A stretch of DNA of 64,000 nt, taken from the NCBI RefSeq assembly GCF_000418325.1, contig NC_021658.1, forward strand, positions 11,918,001 through 11,982,000. The letters run 5' to 3'. The notes below the pieces were generated by a model. The model searched no databases, was not told where the DNA came from, and was given only the letters and a program-made list of their open reading frames with translations. The position numbers and the translations under genes were made by a program. This DNA is from Sorangium cellulosum So0157-2. Lineage in GTDB: Bacteria > Myxococcota_A > Polyangia > Polyangiales > Polyangiaceae. Positions 55,293 through 63,266 of the stretch are shown in pieces (the stretch's first letter is position 1; each line of letters begins with the position of its first letter).

Positions 55293-55378
55293 AACGCCAA
55301 GGCGCAAAGGCGCAAAGGCGCAAAACTACAAATCTTTTTTGCGTCTTTGCGTCTTTGCGTCTTTGCGCCTTGGCGTTG
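55293..55378. repeat. Large inverted-repeat element with GCAAAG modules
   Basis: The left arm AACGCCAAGGCGCAAAGGCG... (55293-55325) and the right arm (55335-55378, ending GCGCCTTGGCGTT) pair over about 33 bp: the first 17 bp are perfect, and in a plus-strand RNA the rest pairs with G:U wobbles. The short loop is CTACAAAT. It is strikingly AT-rich for this genome. Family knowledge: near-identical GCAAAGGCGCAAAG palindromic sequences are scattered in intergenic regions of many unrelated bacteria and produce spurious AKTQRRK-like proteins. It is likely a REP/MITE-like element. Confidence 0.85.
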
Positions 55379-55520
55379 AACTCTCCCTCCGGATCCCTGG
55401 CCGGACTTCTGGCGGGCGGAACCAGCTTCGCGAAGGCGGCGAGCCCCCTCTCGGGGGCCGGGCAGCTCGGCAACGCCTCTCCTCACGGAAGGCCTTCGTC
55501 CGGCCCGCCGGACGAGCCCC

Positions 55521-56174
55521 TCAGAGCGTCGCCTGCTGCTCCGCCTCGCCGGGATCGTGGTCGCGCAGGTAGCTGAGGTTCACGGCGTTCACGACAGCGT
55601 GCGCCACGAACGGCCCGACGAGCGAGCCGGTCGCGGCGAAGATGGCGCCGAGCCCCGCGCCGACGCCCGCGGCCCAGCCGACCCACACCCAGCGGCTCGG
55701 GCCCCGCATCTGGTGCATCAGGCCGAAGAGGAGCGCGCTCAGCGCCACGCCGAGCAGCGGCGTCAGGAGCCCGCGGAAGAGCAGCTCCTCCCCGAGGCTC
55801 GAGAGGCCCGCGAGGAGCAGGACCTGGCCGAGCGAGAGGTCCAGCGCGACCGGGCGGAGCTCGCTGTGCAGGCGCCGCGCCCAGCCGAACCGGGCCACGG
55901 CGACGCGCGTCATCGCGACGACCCCGGCCGCGAGCGTGAGGCCGAGCGCGGCGCTCATCAGCAAGGCGGCCAGCGGGGGCAGCGAGAGCCAGGGGCTCGG
56001 GTGGATCCACGGCCATCCATCCCGCACCACCAGGGTCAGCGCGACCGCCAGCGCCGAGAGGACGAGGTAGCCGGACGCGGCCCGCAGCGTCGCGTCGGCC
56101 CGGCCGGTCCGCGCCCACCGCGAAGCCCGCAGCGTCGCGTCGGTCCGGCCGGTCCGCGCCCATCGCGAAGCCAT
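55521..56174 (-). CDS. CPBP family intramembrane metalloprotease
   Basis: The product is 217 residues with about six hydrophobic segments. Motif 1 is SSLGEELLFRGLL (EExxxR), motif 2 FGLMHQ, and motif 3 GPFVAHAVVNAVN (HxxxN). Family knowledge: Abi/CPBP proteases act inside the membrane, for example in CAAX-like processing, bacteriocin self-immunity or signalling. The N-terminal ~30 residues are a perfect duplicate of ASRWARTGR(T/A)DATLR encoded by a 45-bp DNA repeat; this part may be a recent extension. The start is the ATG at 56174. Confidence 0.85.
   Translation of the reverse strand: MASRWARTGRTDATLRASRWARTGRADATLRAASGYLVLSALAVALTLVVRDGWPWIHPSPWLSLPPLAALLMSAALGLTLAAGVVAMTRVAVARFGWARRLHSELRPVALDLSLGQVLLLAGLSSLGEELLFRGLLTPLLGVALSALLFGLMHQMRGPSRWVWVGWAAGVGAGLGAIFAATGSLVGPFVAHAVVNAVNLSYLRDHDPGEAEQQATL
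56085..56174 (-). repeat. 45-bp tandem duplication at the start of the CPBP gene
   Basis: Two in-frame 45-bp copies, nearly identical, encode ASRWARTGRxDATLR twice. Confidence 0.8.
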
Positions 56175-56267
56175 GCCCCATCATGGCACGCCCCCAGAAG
56201 CCGGTGAAGCGGCGCGCAGCTTCAGGACCCCTGGCCGAGCGCCGGCAACCGGACTACGTGGACGGCC

Positions 56268-56993
56268 ATGCACGCGACCGTGGTCATCTTCCCGGGCTCC
56301 AACGCCGATGCCGAAATGATCCATACGCTCCGCGACGTGCTCCAGGTCCGCACGTCGACCGCCTGGCACCGCGACGCCGAGCTCCCCGCTGGCACCGACC
56401 TCGTCGCCATCCCCGGCGGGTTCTCCTACGGGGACTACCTGCGCTGCGGCGCCATCGCGCGCACGAGCCAGATCGTCCCCGCCATCCGGCGGCACGCGGA
56501 GCGCGGCGGCCTGGTGCTCGGCGTCTGCAACGGGTTCCAGATCCTCACCGAGGCGGGGCTGCTCCCGGGCGCCCTCACCCGCAACGCGCACCTGCGCTTC
56601 GAGTGCCGCGACGTCTTCGTGACGCCGCGCGCCGAGGGGCCGTTCACGAGCGGCCTGCCTCGGGTGCTCCGCCTGCCGATCGCCCACGCCGAGGGGCGCT
56701 ACCAGGCCGATCCGGAGACGCTCCGCAAGCTCGTCGAGGATCGCGCCATCGCGCTCCAGTACTGCGACCGGGAGGGGCTGGTCGGAGGTGACGCGAACCC
56801 CAACGGATCCGCCATGGACATCGCCGGCATCTACGGCGGACCCCGGCGCAACGTGCTCGGGCTGATGCCCCACCCCGAGCGGATGAGCCAGCCCTTCCAG
56901 GGGCAAGGCTGCGCGGACGGGCGCACCCTGTTCGACGCCGTGCTCCGCAGCGTGAACGGCGTCCGCGCCGCGTCCGCCGCGAGCGCGCCGTGA
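56268..56993 (+). CDS. purQ: Phosphoribosylformylglycinamidine synthase, glutaminase subunit
   Basis: The product is 241 residues. A class-I glutamine amidotransferase: catalytic Cys87 in GVCNGFQ, His202 and Glu204 in MPHPER, and PGGFSYGDYLRCGAIAR. Family knowledge: with PurL and PurS it forms FGAM from FGAR in purine biosynthesis. No other pur gene is nearby. The stop overlaps the next gene's GTG (GTGA), so the two are translationally coupled. Confidence 0.96.
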   Translation: MHATVVIFPGSNADAEMIHTLRDVLQVRTSTAWHRDAELPAGTDLVAIPGGFSYGDYLRCGAIARTSQIVPAIRRHAERGGLVLGVCNGFQILTEAGLLPGALTRNAHLRFECRDVFVTPRAEGPFTSGLPRVLRLPIAHAEGRYQADPETLRKLVEDRAIALQYCDREGLVGGDANPNGSAMDIAGIYGGPRRNVLGLMPHPERMSQPFQGQGCADGRTLFDAVLRSVNGVRAASAASAP

Positions 56994-57787
56994 CGCAGGC
57001 GCCGTCCGGCGACGCCCGCTGCCGCGTGTGCGCCGCGGCGCTCGCGCCGGGGAGCGCGCGCTGCCCGCGGTGCGGCGCGGACCAGCGCGCCGAGGCGTGC
57101 CCGCACTGCGGCGGGGTGGCCGGCGTCTCCGCGCACCCCGAGCTGCGCTTCCGGTGCGACGTCTGCGGCGGCCCGCGCGTCCCGGTCGACGGCGACCGCG
57201 CGAAGCGATCCGGCCGCGAGGTGCCGCTGCTCCAGAAGGCGCGCGCCGCGGCCTCGGCGCGCTCGGTCTGGCGCGCGGCGGGCATCGCGGCGAGCGCGCT
57301 CTTCGGCTTCGAGGTGTTCCTGTTCGCCGTGATGCTGCTCGTCCTCAGCGCGAGCGTCGGGCTCTTCGCCGCGGGCCTCCTGACGATGGCGCCCGTCGCC
57401 GCCTTCGCCCTGTGGGCGTTCCGGCGGGCCAAGTCGCGGGGCCGGGACATCGCGCCCGCGCTCGACGCCGCCTGGGTCTCCGTCGCGTCCGACGTCGCCC
57501 GGCAGGCCGAGCGCCCGCTCACCGCCGGCGCGCTCGCCTCGACCCTCCGCATCGGCGAGGCCCAGGCCGAGGAGCTGCTCGCGCTGCTCGAGGTGAACGA
57601 CGTCGTGCGCGGCGCGGTGAGCCCCGCGGGCGAGTTCGGCTACGCGCCGAGGCTGCGCGTCGGCGCGGCGCCCGCGGGCGAGCCCGAGGCCGAGCGCGCG
57701 GCGCACGCCCTCGCCGCCGAGGAGGAAGCGCTCGCCGACGTGCCCCTCACGCAACGGACCGCCCATGTCGAGCCCACGAAGCGCTGA
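56990..57787 (+). CDS. Zinc-ribbon membrane protein of unknown function
   Basis: The product is 265 residues from a GTG overlapping the purQ stop by 4 nt. The N-terminal 65 residues hold four CxxC pairs (CRVC, CPRC, CPHC, CDVC), that is, two zinc ribbons. Two transmembrane segments follow (FEVFLFAVMLLVLSASVGLF; AGLLTMAPVAAFALWAF). The C-terminal ~90 residues are predicted helical and resemble a winged-helix (LTAGALASTLRIGEAQAEELLALLEVNDVV). Function unknown; the layout suggests a regulator at the membrane. The next gene starts within its last 23 nt. Confidence 0.7.
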   Translation: MTQAPSGDARCRVCAAALAPGSARCPRCGADQRAEACPHCGGVAGVSAHPELRFRCDVCGGPRVPVDGDRAKRSGREVPLLQKARAAASARSVWRAAGIAASALFGFEVFLFAVMLLVLSASVGLFAAGLLTMAPVAAFALWAFRRAKSRGRDIAPALDAAWVSVASDVARQAERPLTAGALASTLRIGEAQAEELLALLEVNDVVRGAVSPAGEFGYAPRLRVGAAPAGEPEAERAAHALAAEEEALADVPLTQRTAHVEPTKR

Positions 57788-59119
57788 TCCGAAGACGAAG
57801 CCGGGCGCCCCGCGGCAGAAGCCCCGCGCGCCCCAGGAGGCCCGCGCGCCCCAGGAACCCCGCGCGCCCCAGGAACCCCGCGCGCCCCGCCCTGCGCCGC
57901 AGGCGCGCCGCGCGCTGACCAACGTGGGCGGCGAGACGCGGCTCGAGGGCGATCCGGGCGACGCGGCGATGCTCGCCCACGCGCTCGACGTGGCCAGCGC
58001 GAGCGACGCGGAGGAGGCGGCCCGCGCCCACGTGCACGGGTTCCACAGCTACCCGGCCCGGATGCACCCGGACACGGCCCGCCGGCTCGTCGAGGCGCTC
58101 TCGAGGCGGGGCGATCGGGTGCTCGACCCGTTCTGCGGCAGCGGCACCGTCCTCGTCGAGGCCCGGCTCGCGGGCCGCGCGGCGATCGGCGTCGACGCGA
58201 ACCCCCTCGCCGTGCGCCTCGCCCGCCTGAAGGTGCAGGGCAGCACCCCGGGCGAGCGCGAGCGGCTCGTCGCCGCGCACGCGAGGTCGCGGCCGCCGCC
58301 GACGAGCGCCGCAAGGCGCGCGCCGGCCCGAGCCGCCGGTACGGCCCCGAGGACGTCGCCCTGTTCGAGCCGCACGTGCTGCTCGAGCTCGACGGGCTGC
58401 GCGTCGGCCTCGACCGCCTCGCGGGCCACGGCGCCGACGCCCTGCGCGCGGATCTCGAGCTCGTGCTCTCGGCCATCCTCACGAAGCTCAGCCGCCGCAC
58501 GTCCGACACGTCGGAGCACGAGCTGCCGCGGCGGATCGCCGCCGGCTATCCGGCGCGGCTCTTCGTGCGCAAGGCGGAGGAGCTCGCCCGGCGCCTCGCC
58601 GACGTCGCCGCGCCGCTGTCCGCGAGCCCGCCCGCGCTCGTCGAGGAGGGCGACGCGCGCGCGCTGCGCGGCGTCGCGCCCGACTCGGTCCACCTCGCGG
58701 TCACGTCGCCGCCGTACCCGGGCGTCTACGACTACCTCGCCCACCACGAGGCCAGGCTGCGCTGGCTCCGGCTCCGGAGCGCGAGCTTCGAGCAGGACGA
58801 GATCGGCGCCCGCCGGCACCTCGATCCGCTGGGCCCCGAGGCCGGCCGCGCGCGCTGGCGCGAGGAGCTCGGCGGCGTGCTCGTCGCGCTCGCGCGCGTG
58901 CTGCGGAGCGGCGCGCCGCTCGTGCTGCTGCTCGCCGACAGCGTCGTGGCCGGCGCGCCGGTCTACGCGGTCGACGTGGTGAAGGCCGCGGCCTCCGGCG
59001 CGCGCTTCGCGGTCCGCGCGGTCGCGTCGCAGCCGCGCCCGCACTTCCACCGCCCCACGGCGCGCGCCTTCCAGCGCCGCCCGCGCCACGAGCACGCCAT
59101 CCTGCTGATCCGCGCCTGA
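57765..59119 (+). pseudogene. DNA methyltransferase (N4/N6 type) gene with an apparent 1-nt frameshift
   Basis: The first part (from ATG 57765) has a Pro/Ala/Gln-rich start with RAPQE repeats and then HSYPARMHPDTARRL...VLDPFCGSGTVLVEA, the SAM-binding motif I of permuted DNA methyltransferases. Near 58280 the frame stops making sense. The sequence continues in the frame 1 nt back (REVAAAADERRKARAGP...PEDVALFEPHVLLEL), where the catalytic motif VTSPPYPGVYDY (58698-58733 region) and the rest to 59119 lie. Adding 1 base at about 58283 (gcg|gag) would give a single 451-residue protein. Family knowledge: SPPY-type enzymes methylate adenine N6 or cytosine N4. No restriction enzyme is nearby, so it would be an orphan. 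Either a sequencing error or a true inactivation. Confidence 0.78.
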
Positions 59120-59233
59120 CCGGCCGAAAATTGCCCCGCGGCGCGCGCCCGTGGCAGGGTGCGCCGCGATCGAGCGGGGCGCGACGCGGCCGGCACCGGG
59201 CGCCGGCGGCGCCCCGGGCGCGCGACGACGACG

Positions 59234-59584
59234 ATGACGATGGCGAGAGCACTCCTCGGACTCCTCCTGCTGTGTGGCACCTCCGTCCTCGGCTGCGGCA
59301 AGGCCGGCGGCGATCCGGGGAGGGCCGAGCTCGAGAGCACGGGGGTGGACGCGTGCGACGGCTACCTGGCCGCGATGCTCGCCTGCGCCGGCAAGCTGCC
59401 CGCGGAGACGAGGAAGGGCCACGAGGCCGCGATCCGGATCGCGCGCGACGCGCTCGAGGCGAAGGCGGAGGCCGACGACGAGGCGCTCGATGGCGACGCG
59501 AGGGACGAGGCGCGCGGCGCGCTCGCGGCCGCGTGCCGGCAGATGAGCGAGGCGGTCGTCGAGCGCGCCCCCTGCGGCGGGTGA
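59234..59584 (+). CDS. Small Cys-containing lipoprotein
   Basis: The product is 116 residues. The signal peptide (MTMARALLGLLLLCGTSVLGC) ends in VLGC. The mature part contains five further Cys, spaced in helices (DACDGYLAAMLACAGKLP; ACRQMSEAVVERAPCGG), the same Cys-helix style as the lipoprotein at 34618. The second Met (59240) is an alternative start. No functional motif was seen. It begins 114 bp after the methyltransferase gene. Confidence 0.7.
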   Translation: MTMARALLGLLLLCGTSVLGCGKAGGDPGRAELESTGVDACDGYLAAMLACAGKLPAETRKGHEAAIRIARDALEAKAEADDEALDGDARDEARGALAAACRQMSEAVVERAPCGG

Positions 59585-59673
59585 CCGCGCGCGGCGGGTG
59601 ACCGCGCGCGCGGCGGCCCGCTCGCTGGCGCGGCCGCGCGCTGGACCGCGCGCGGGGGCCAGCGCGCCGCGCG

Positions 59674-60963
59674 TCACGTGAAGGTGGGCACCTCCGCCGG
59701 ATAGTACTGCCGGAGGAACGACGCCCACTGCGGGCGCTTCTCGGCGTGGAACACGTCGCCGGCGAGCATGCTGGTGATGAGCTTGCGCATCGTGGGCCGC
59801 TGGTTCGGCTCGAACAGCGTCTCCCGGAAGTGGCCCTTGTAGAAGCCCTGCACGACGCCGAGGAACAGATCCACGGCGTAGCGGACCTCCGCCTCGTAGC
59901 TCGCGAACGCGGCGCGCGAGGTGTCCCCGGCCTCGAGCGCGCGGTGGATCGCCGTGGCCGCCAGATCCGCGCCCTTGATGGCGAGGTGCGCGCCCGTCGA
60001 GAAGAGCGGGTCGAGGAACCCGCCGGCGTCGCCCACGAAGAGCCAGCCGTCGCCGGCGAGCTGGTCGATCCGGTACGAGAAGTCGGCGAGCGCCCCCACC
60101 GGCCTCACGCGCCGCGCGCCCGCGAGGAGCTCCCGCGCCCAGCTGCTCTCGGCGACGGTGCGATCGAAGAAATGGTCGAGGCTCTCCCCTCTCCTCCGGC
60201 TCCGGATCCAGCTCGACGACACGACCGCGCCGACGCTCGTCACCGCGCCGCGGAACGGGATGAACCAGAACCACCCGTGGTCGAAGATGACCAGCTGGAT
60301 GTTGCCCTGGTGGATCCCCTCCTCGCGGACCACGCCCTCGTAGTGGGCGAAGAGCGCGGTCTTGTCGAGCTCGGCCAGCTGCGCCTTGCGCCGCAACCTC
60401 GAGGCGAGCAGCGTGTCCCGCCCCGTCGCGTCCACGATGATCGGCGCCCGGAGCTCCACGACGTCGCTCGCGCCGGCGCGCGCGGCCGAGGCGGCGTCCG
60501 GCGCGGCGCCCTCGGACCGCGCGCGCGGCCGCGCGCGCACCCCGACCGCGCGCGACCCGTCGAACAGCACCTCGACGGCCTCCCACGACTCGCGCACCTC
60601 CGCCCCGAGCTCCGCCGCGTGCCGCAGCAGCAGCTGGTCGAACACGTCGCGCTCCACCTGGTAGGCGAACTCGAACTTCGGATCGAACGCGTCGGCGAAG
60701 CTGTACGTCCGCGTCCGCCTCGTCGACGAGCACAGGAAGCGGGCGCCGTACTTGCGGAGGAAGCGCGCGTCGAGCTTCTCGTCCAGCCCGAGCCGCTCGA
60801 AGACCTCGCGCGAGCGAGGCAGCAGCGACTCGCCGATGTGGAAGCGAGGGAACGTCTCCCGCTCGAGCACGAGGGAACGGCGGCCGAGCTTGGCCAGCGA
60901 CGCGGCGAGCGTCGACCCACCCGGCCCGCCGCCGAGGATGATTGCGTCCCAGCGATCGGTCAT
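59674..60963 (-). CDS. FAD-dependent halogenase-like oxidoreductase (CndH-like)
   Basis: The product is 429 residues. The FAD fold has GGGPGGS (11-17) and the family segment PRFHIGESLLP (39-49). Halogenase-specific features: the halide/FAD-proximal motif WFWFIP (W231-P236, matching WxWxIP) and KYGARF (K71, G73, F76, matching the KxGxxF catalytic-lysine motif). GDAGGFLDPLFSTGAH closes the FAD site. Family knowledge: WxWxIP and the Lys mark flavin-dependent halogenases (for example CndH of chondrochloren biosynthesis in Chondromyces) and distinguish them from simple monooxygenases or geranylgeranyl reductases. Substrate unknown; a phenol or pyrrole on a carrier is typical, but no carrier gene is close. 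A ferredoxin gene diverges 126 bp upstream. Confidence 0.82.
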   Translation of the reverse strand: MTDRWDAIILGGGPGGSTLAASLAKLGRRSLVLERETFPRFHIGESLLPRSREVFERLGLDEKLDARFLRKYGARFLCSSTRRTRTYSFADAFDPKFEFAYQVERDVFDQLLLRHAAELGAEVRESWEAVEVLFDGSRAVGVRARPRARSEGAAPDAASAARAGASDVVELRAPIIVDATGRDTLLASRLRRKAQLAELDKTALFAHYEGVVREEGIHQGNIQLVIFDHGWFWFIPFRGAVTSVGAVVSSSWIRSRRRGESLDHFFDRTVAESSWARELLAGARRVRPVGALADFSYRIDQLAGDGWLFVGDAGGFLDPLFSTGAHLAIKGADLAATAIHRALEAGDTSRAAFASYEAEVRYAVDLFLGVVQGFYKGHFRETLFEPNQRPTMRKLITSMLAGDVFHAEKRPQWASFLRQYYPAEVPTFT

Positions 60964-61089
60964 GCCTCCGTCGTATAATGCGAGGAGACGCCCGCGAAAA
61001 TGCGGTCGCGGCGCGCGAGGTCAGCGCCGCGCCGACGCGCCGCTCGCCATCGGAGCGGGGCTCGAGCCAGGGCGCAGGAGGAAGCGGCG

Positions 61090-61416
61090 ATGCCCACGGT
61101 CGTGTTCGAGGCCAGCGAGCTCGGCCCTCCCGTCTCCGCCGAGGCCGAGGCCGGCAGGCTGATCGACGTCTGCGACGACGCGCGCGCGCCGGTCGTGTTC
61201 TCGTGCCGCGACGCGCGCTGCGCCACCTGCCGCGTCGAGGTCGTCGAGGGGGCGCAGCGCCTCGAGCCGCCGGCGCGCGACGAGCTCGAGCTGCTCGAGC
61301 GCCTCGGCGCCCCACCGCGCCTGCGCCTCGCCTGCCAGGTGGTGCTCCGCGCCGGCCCTGGGCTGGTCCGGCTCCGCGTCGTGCGCGGCATTGGCGGGAC
61401 CGGCGAACGGTGTTAA
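61090..61416 (+). CDS. Plant-type [2Fe-2S] ferredoxin
   Basis: The product is 108 residues. Cluster ligands are C39, C44, C47 (SCRDARCATC) and C82 (RLACQV), the plant/vertebrate-type spacing. Family knowledge: it carries one electron to oxygenases, hydroxylases or reductases. It starts at the ATG at 61090 and is divergent from the halogenase-like gene, so it could serve an oxygenase in the same pathway (inference). 181 bp separate it from the PEP mutase gene. Confidence 0.9.
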   Translation: MPTVVFEASELGPPVSAEAEAGRLIDVCDDARAPVVFSCRDARCATCRVEVVEGAQRLEPPARDELELLERLGAPPRLRLACQVVLRAGPGLVRLRVVRGIGGTGERC

Positions 61417-61575
61417 GGCAGGCCCCGTTCTGAGGCCGGGCTCCGATGGAGGGCGAGACCCGGCGCCCCACGGCGCTGCCCGCGCGCGGCGACGGCGGGG
61501 CGGCACTCGCTCGGGCCGCGCTCCGCTGCGCAGCGGGCGCGGTCGCTCGCCGGGCGGACGGTGACGAAGCCGCGT

Positions 61576-61587
61576 GGAGGAGAGGAG
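61576..61587 (+). promoter_or_regulatory. Ribosome binding site for the PEP mutase gene
   Basis: GGAGGAGAGGAG lies 10 nt before GTG at 61598. It rules out the earlier in-frame GTG at 61574, which lies at the edge of this site, and fixes the start of the fusion protein. Confidence 0.7.
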
Positions 61588-61597
61588 TGGAGCAGAC

Positions 61598-63262
61598 GTG
61601 ACCAAAGCCAGGAAGCTGCGCGAGCTCATGGCCCGCCCGGGCCCGATCGTCATCATCGGCGCGCACAACGGGCTCTCCGCGAAGATCGGCGAAGAGGCAG
61701 GGTTCGACGGGCTCTGGGCCTCCGGCTTCGAGATCTCCGCGAGCTACGCGGTGCCGGACGCGAACATCCTCACGATGGCGGAGAACCTCCACGCCGCCAA
61801 GATGATGAACAACACCTCGCTCCCCGTCGTCGCGGACTGCGACAACGGCTACGGCAACGCCGTCAACGTCATCCGCTGCGTCGAGGAGTACGAGGCCGCC
61901 GGCGTCGCGGCCATCTGCATGGAAGACAACATCTTCCCGAAGCGCTGCAGCTTCTACGCGGGCGTGAAGCGCGAGCTCGCCGAGGTCGAGGAGCACGCGC
62001 TCAAGGTCCGCGCGGCGAAGTCGGCGCAGAAGGACCGCGACTTCGTGGTCATCGCGCGGACCGAGGCGCTCATCGCCGGCTGGGGGATGGATGAGGCGCT
62101 CCGCCGCGGCCGCGCCTACGCGGACGCGGGCGCCGACATGGTCCTCATCCACTCGAAGAGCAAGGACCCGGACGAGGTGCTCTCCTTCGCCCGCGCGTGG
62201 GATCGCCCGGGCACGCCGCTCGTCTGCGTGCCGACGATCTACCGCACGACCACCGTCGACACCCTGCACAAGGCCGGCTTCAAGCTGATCATCTTCGCGA
62301 ACCACGCGATCCGCTCGTCCATCAAGGCGATGACGGAGGCGCTCCAGACGCTGAAGCGCGAGATGTACACCGGCAGCGTCGACGACAAGGTGGTGCCGCT
62401 CGAGCGCGTCTATCAGCTCGTGGGCGTCGACAAGATGAAGCAGGAGGAGTCGAGCTTCCTGCCCTCCGGCAGCCCGGGCGTCACCGCGGTCATCCTCGCC
62501 GCCGGCCAGAGCCAGGGCCTCCTGCCCCTCACGGAGGAGCTGCCGAAGCCGATGCTCGACCTGAAGGGCAAGAGCATCCTCGAGCGGCAGATCGACGTGC
62601 TCAACGCGTGCGGCGTGAAGGACGTCGCCGTCGTGCGCGGGTACAAGAAGGAGGCGATCAAGCTCCCGAACGCCCGCTATTACGACAACGACGAGTACGC
62701 GACGACGAACGAGGTCGCCTCGCTCTTCCGCGCCTCGAAGGAGCTGAACGGGCCGTTCGTCTTCCTCTACGGCGACATCGTGTTCGAGCGCGGCCACCTC
62801 GAGAAGCTGCTCAAGAGCCCGGCCGACATCTCGATCGTCGTCGACCGCGCCTACGCCGAGGGCCAGCGGCCCAAGGACGCGCGCGGCGTGCCGGATCTCG
62901 TGGTCCTGAAGGACGCGCAGGAGGCCGGCTACCGCTTCGTGGGCGCCGACGCGCCGCACCGGGTGGCCCGCGTCGGCCGCGCGCTCCCGGCGAGCGAGGC
63001 GCACGGCGAGTTCGTCGGCATGGCCATGTTCACCGCGAAGGGCGCGCGCCTGCTCACCGACTGCTACCACCAGCTGCAGGAGACCCGCGCGAAGGGCAGC
63101 TTCCACGAGGCCGAGTCGCTCCGCAGCGCGACCTTCACCGACCTGCTCCAGGAGCTCATCGACCGCGGCGCGGACGTGCAGGCGATCGACGTCTACAAGG
63201 GGTGGCTCGAGATCGACACGTTCGAGGACTACCGCCGCGCCTGGGCCCTCATCAAGGAGTGA
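61598..63262 (+). CDS. Phosphoenolpyruvate phosphomutase fused to a nucleotidyltransferase (PepM-PntC-like)
   Basis: The product is 554 residues. Residues 1-290 match PEP mutase: WASGFEISAS (S42), the metal site DCDNGYGN (D80, D82), ARTEALIAGWGMDEALRR, VLIHSKSKDP and FANHAIRSS. The signature loop reads EDNIFPKRCSF (109-119), where canonical PepM is EDKxxxxxNS: K111 is Asn and N117 is Cys. Residues ~293-554 are a nucleotidyltransferase with AAGQSQGLLPLTEELPKPML and FLYGDIVF, but the usual GxGxRL Arg is Gly307. Family knowledge: PepM converts PEP to phosphonopyruvate, and PntC-type domains activate 2-aminoethylphosphonate as CMP-AEP for transfer to glycans or lipids. It stops 4 nt before the decarboxylase gene. 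Which activity persists with these changes is open. Confidence 0.88.
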   Translation: MTKARKLRELMARPGPIVIIGAHNGLSAKIGEEAGFDGLWASGFEISASYAVPDANILTMAENLHAAKMMNNTSLPVVADCDNGYGNAVNVIRCVEEYEAAGVAAICMEDNIFPKRCSFYAGVKRELAEVEEHALKVRAAKSAQKDRDFVVIARTEALIAGWGMDEALRRGRAYADAGADMVLIHSKSKDPDEVLSFARAWDRPGTPLVCVPTIYRTTTVDTLHKAGFKLIIFANHAIRSSIKAMTEALQTLKREMYTGSVDDKVVPLERVYQLVGVDKMKQEESSFLPSGSPGVTAVILAAGQSQGLLPLTEELPKPMLDLKGKSILERQIDVLNACGVKDVAVVRGYKKEAIKLPNARYYDNDEYATTNEVASLFRASKELNGPFVFLYGDIVFERGHLEKLLKSPADISIVVDRAYAEGQRPKDARGVPDLVVLKDAQEAGYRFVGADAPHRVARVGRALPASEAHGEFVGMAMFTAKGARLLTDCYHQLQETRAKGSFHEAESLRSATFTDLLQELIDRGADVQAIDVYKGWLEIDTFEDYRRAWALIKE

Positions 63263-63266
63263 GCCG

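Noticed and set aside
54048..55473. Minus-strand frames with VGPRPGWPEGRVEGG repeats and NAKAQRRKDAKTQ-like ends
   Set aside because: They arise from the 44-bp array and the GCAAAG palindrome and read antisense into the response regulator. AKTQRRK-like proteins are known spurious predictions.
58376..59119. C-terminal methyltransferase part as an independent gene from GTG 58376
   Set aside because: Conserved-looking coding sequence in the same frame extends upstream of that GTG to the frameshift (EDVALFEPHV), and the SAM-binding motif would be missing.
59674..60963. Geranylgeranyl reductase or simple aromatic monooxygenase
   Set aside because: WxWxIP and KxGxxF motifs are halogenase features not expected in these families; a non-halogenating relative is still possible.
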